Shown: positions 63,296 through 64,000 of the stretch, piece after piece
How the letters are laid out: each line of letters opens with the position of its first letter
Position numbering within the stretch: the stretch's first letter is position 1
NCBI GenBank assembly: GCA_964486455.1
Contig: CAZAMP010000024.1
Location: 1-64,000 of the forward strand
DNA: 64,000 nucleotides
Source of the DNA: CAZAMP01 sp964486455
GTDB taxonomy: Bacteria > Eisenbacteria > RBG-16-71-46 > CAZAMP01
Reading direction: 5' to 3'
Made by a program: the position numbers and the translations under genes
The notes under the pieces: generated by a model
Told to the model about the DNA's origin: nothing
Databases searched by the model: none
The model's input: only the letters and a program-made list of their open reading frames with translations

Positions 63296-64000
63296 GTGCG
63301 ATTCCAAATCATACTCATCACGCTCACGGCAGCGCTCCTTCCGAGCGGGCTCGCGGTCGCGCAACCTGCGCAGACACCGAGTAGCCGCACCGGCTCGCAC
63401 CTGTCCCCGAGCACGTGGCACCTCGGCATCCCGGAGGCGGACTACCTCAACGCACTCTTCGATATGGATGTCGCTATGGACCCGAAGTTCAATCTGGACA
63501 ATGATTACACTCCGGACGTTCGCATCGTCGATGCAATCGGTCCGAACGGAGAGTGGACGCAGGGCAAGGGCTTCGTCTCGTGGTCGGCTCACGGCAATAC
63601 GCAGCACGTCGCGATGGAAGAGTACAAGTGGGACGATGTTGGAATCGGTGAGGGGAAGCGTGACTCCGCGTTCGCATACTACCTTTTGGACGACAGATTC
63701 GCCGGCCGCGTGAGCATTACCAACAAAGAGAACGTGGCCTACTACGTGACGATCTTCTACTCCGGCCTCCAGACTGAGGATACGTCCACGTCCGACGCGC
63801 TGGTCGTGAGCGGCTCGTGCTGGGGGTCGTCCTTCACGGGACTCTCCGGCCAACGGTGCTTCATTGCGGAGGATGCGGACCACGCACTCGGCGATGACTT
63901 CGACGCACTCGCGGCGAACCTCCGCGGTGACAATGGCAGCGAGAAACGGACCGTGACCGAGGCGGTCGGTGACTGCGCGCATTTCCGACTCGTCTCCGGC
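63296..64000 (+). CDS. secreted protein with caspase-like (clan CD) His/Cys pattern, truncated by the window end
   Basis: GTG start behind GGGAGG, 11 bases after the previous stop; 235 codons are visible and the gene runs past 64000. Signal peptide FQIILITLTAALLPSGLAVA. His99 stands in KGFVSWSAHGNTQHV and Cys175 in ALVVSGSCWGSSF, each after a hydrophobic strand and 76 residues apart. This is the layout of clan CD peptidases (gingipains, caspases, CHAT). It may be a C25-like peptidase related in style to the first gene of the window, but homology is not established. Third gene of the sigma-54-controlled set. Confidence 0.55.
   Translation, partial: MRFQIILITLTAALLPSGLAVAQPAQTPSSRTGSHLSPSTWHLGIPEADYLNALFDMDVAMDPKFNLDNDYTPDVRIVDAIGPNGEWTQGKGFVSWSAHGNTQHVAMEEYKWDDVGIGEGKRDSAFAYYLLDDRFAGRVSITNKENVAYYVTIFYSGLQTEDTSTSDALVVSGSCWGSSFTGLSGQRCFIAEDADHALGDDFDALAANLRGDNGSEKRTVTEAVGDCAHFRLVSG

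Overview
The window is about 64 kb of GC-rich, densely coded bacterial DNA with diderm features: Omp85 and TolC-type outer-membrane proteins, lipoproteins, and sigma-54 and ECF regulation. Nine intact long secreted proteins, plus one broken one, end in a C-terminal Ig-like sorting domain of the FlgD/type IX type (N-P-F-N-P, then V-x-D-x-x-G-R, W-D-G-R, S-G-V-Y and a final basic tail). That repertoire, with gingipain-like, subtilisin-like, LVIVD, BNR, CotH and beta-helix proteins, points to the FCB side of the tree, most likely a Candidatus Eisenbacteria or Krumholzibacteria-like lineage. This is inferred from protein style; no rRNA or marker gene is present to settle it.

Layout. 1-4.9 kb: a giant C25 (gingipain-like) peptidase whose 5' end looks frameshifted. 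5.2-13.4 kb: an NtrY/NtrX two-component pair, a sigma-54 promoter with repeated upstream dyads, an unusual CBM48-Omp85 fusion, a DUF4390 protein and a Ser/Thr kinase with TolB-like and TPR regions. 13.6-18.4 kb: a DUF5060 protein, a radical SAM enzyme, an isocitrate dehydrogenase carrying an inserted zinc-ribbon-like segment, and the remains of an LVIVD-repeat protein. 18.6-33.7 kb: mostly secreted proteins (subtilase, Omp28/thioredoxin-like, LVIVD propeller, BNR propeller, LamG-metallophosphatase), interrupted by an ECF sigma/anti-sigma pair and an MFS transporter. 34-42.6 kb: an esterase and a CusCBA-type heavy-metal efflux operon headed by a stand-alone receiver protein and a sigma-54-like promoter. 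43-52.2 kb: a second sigma-54 activator and sensor kinase translationally overlapped with a CotH-kinase/lamin-tail protein, plus a beta-helix protein. 52.3-59.6 kb: a metal/thiol module, ArsR, ArsP-type permease, two thioredoxin-like proteins and CcdA, then a lipoprotein, a two-TM peptide and a CopA copper ATPase directly preceded by a ~160-nt giant palindrome. 59.8-64 kb: a galactose-oxidase-like propeller protein, and then a strong sigma-54 promoter driving three secreted proteins of unknown family; the last has a caspase-like His/Cys pattern and runs off the window.

How it works together. Two themes dominate: envelope and secreted proteins, and metal/thiol homeostasis. Two sigma-54 activators (NtrX-like and a second NtrC-like) and three sigma-54-type promoters suggest that part of the secreted and metal-efflux repertoire is under sigma-54 control. 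A decayed fragment of a second CusA gene, and a weaker thioredoxin-like fragment, show that the metal-resistance content has been duplicated or rearranged. All functional statements rest on motif recognition by eye; no database search was run.
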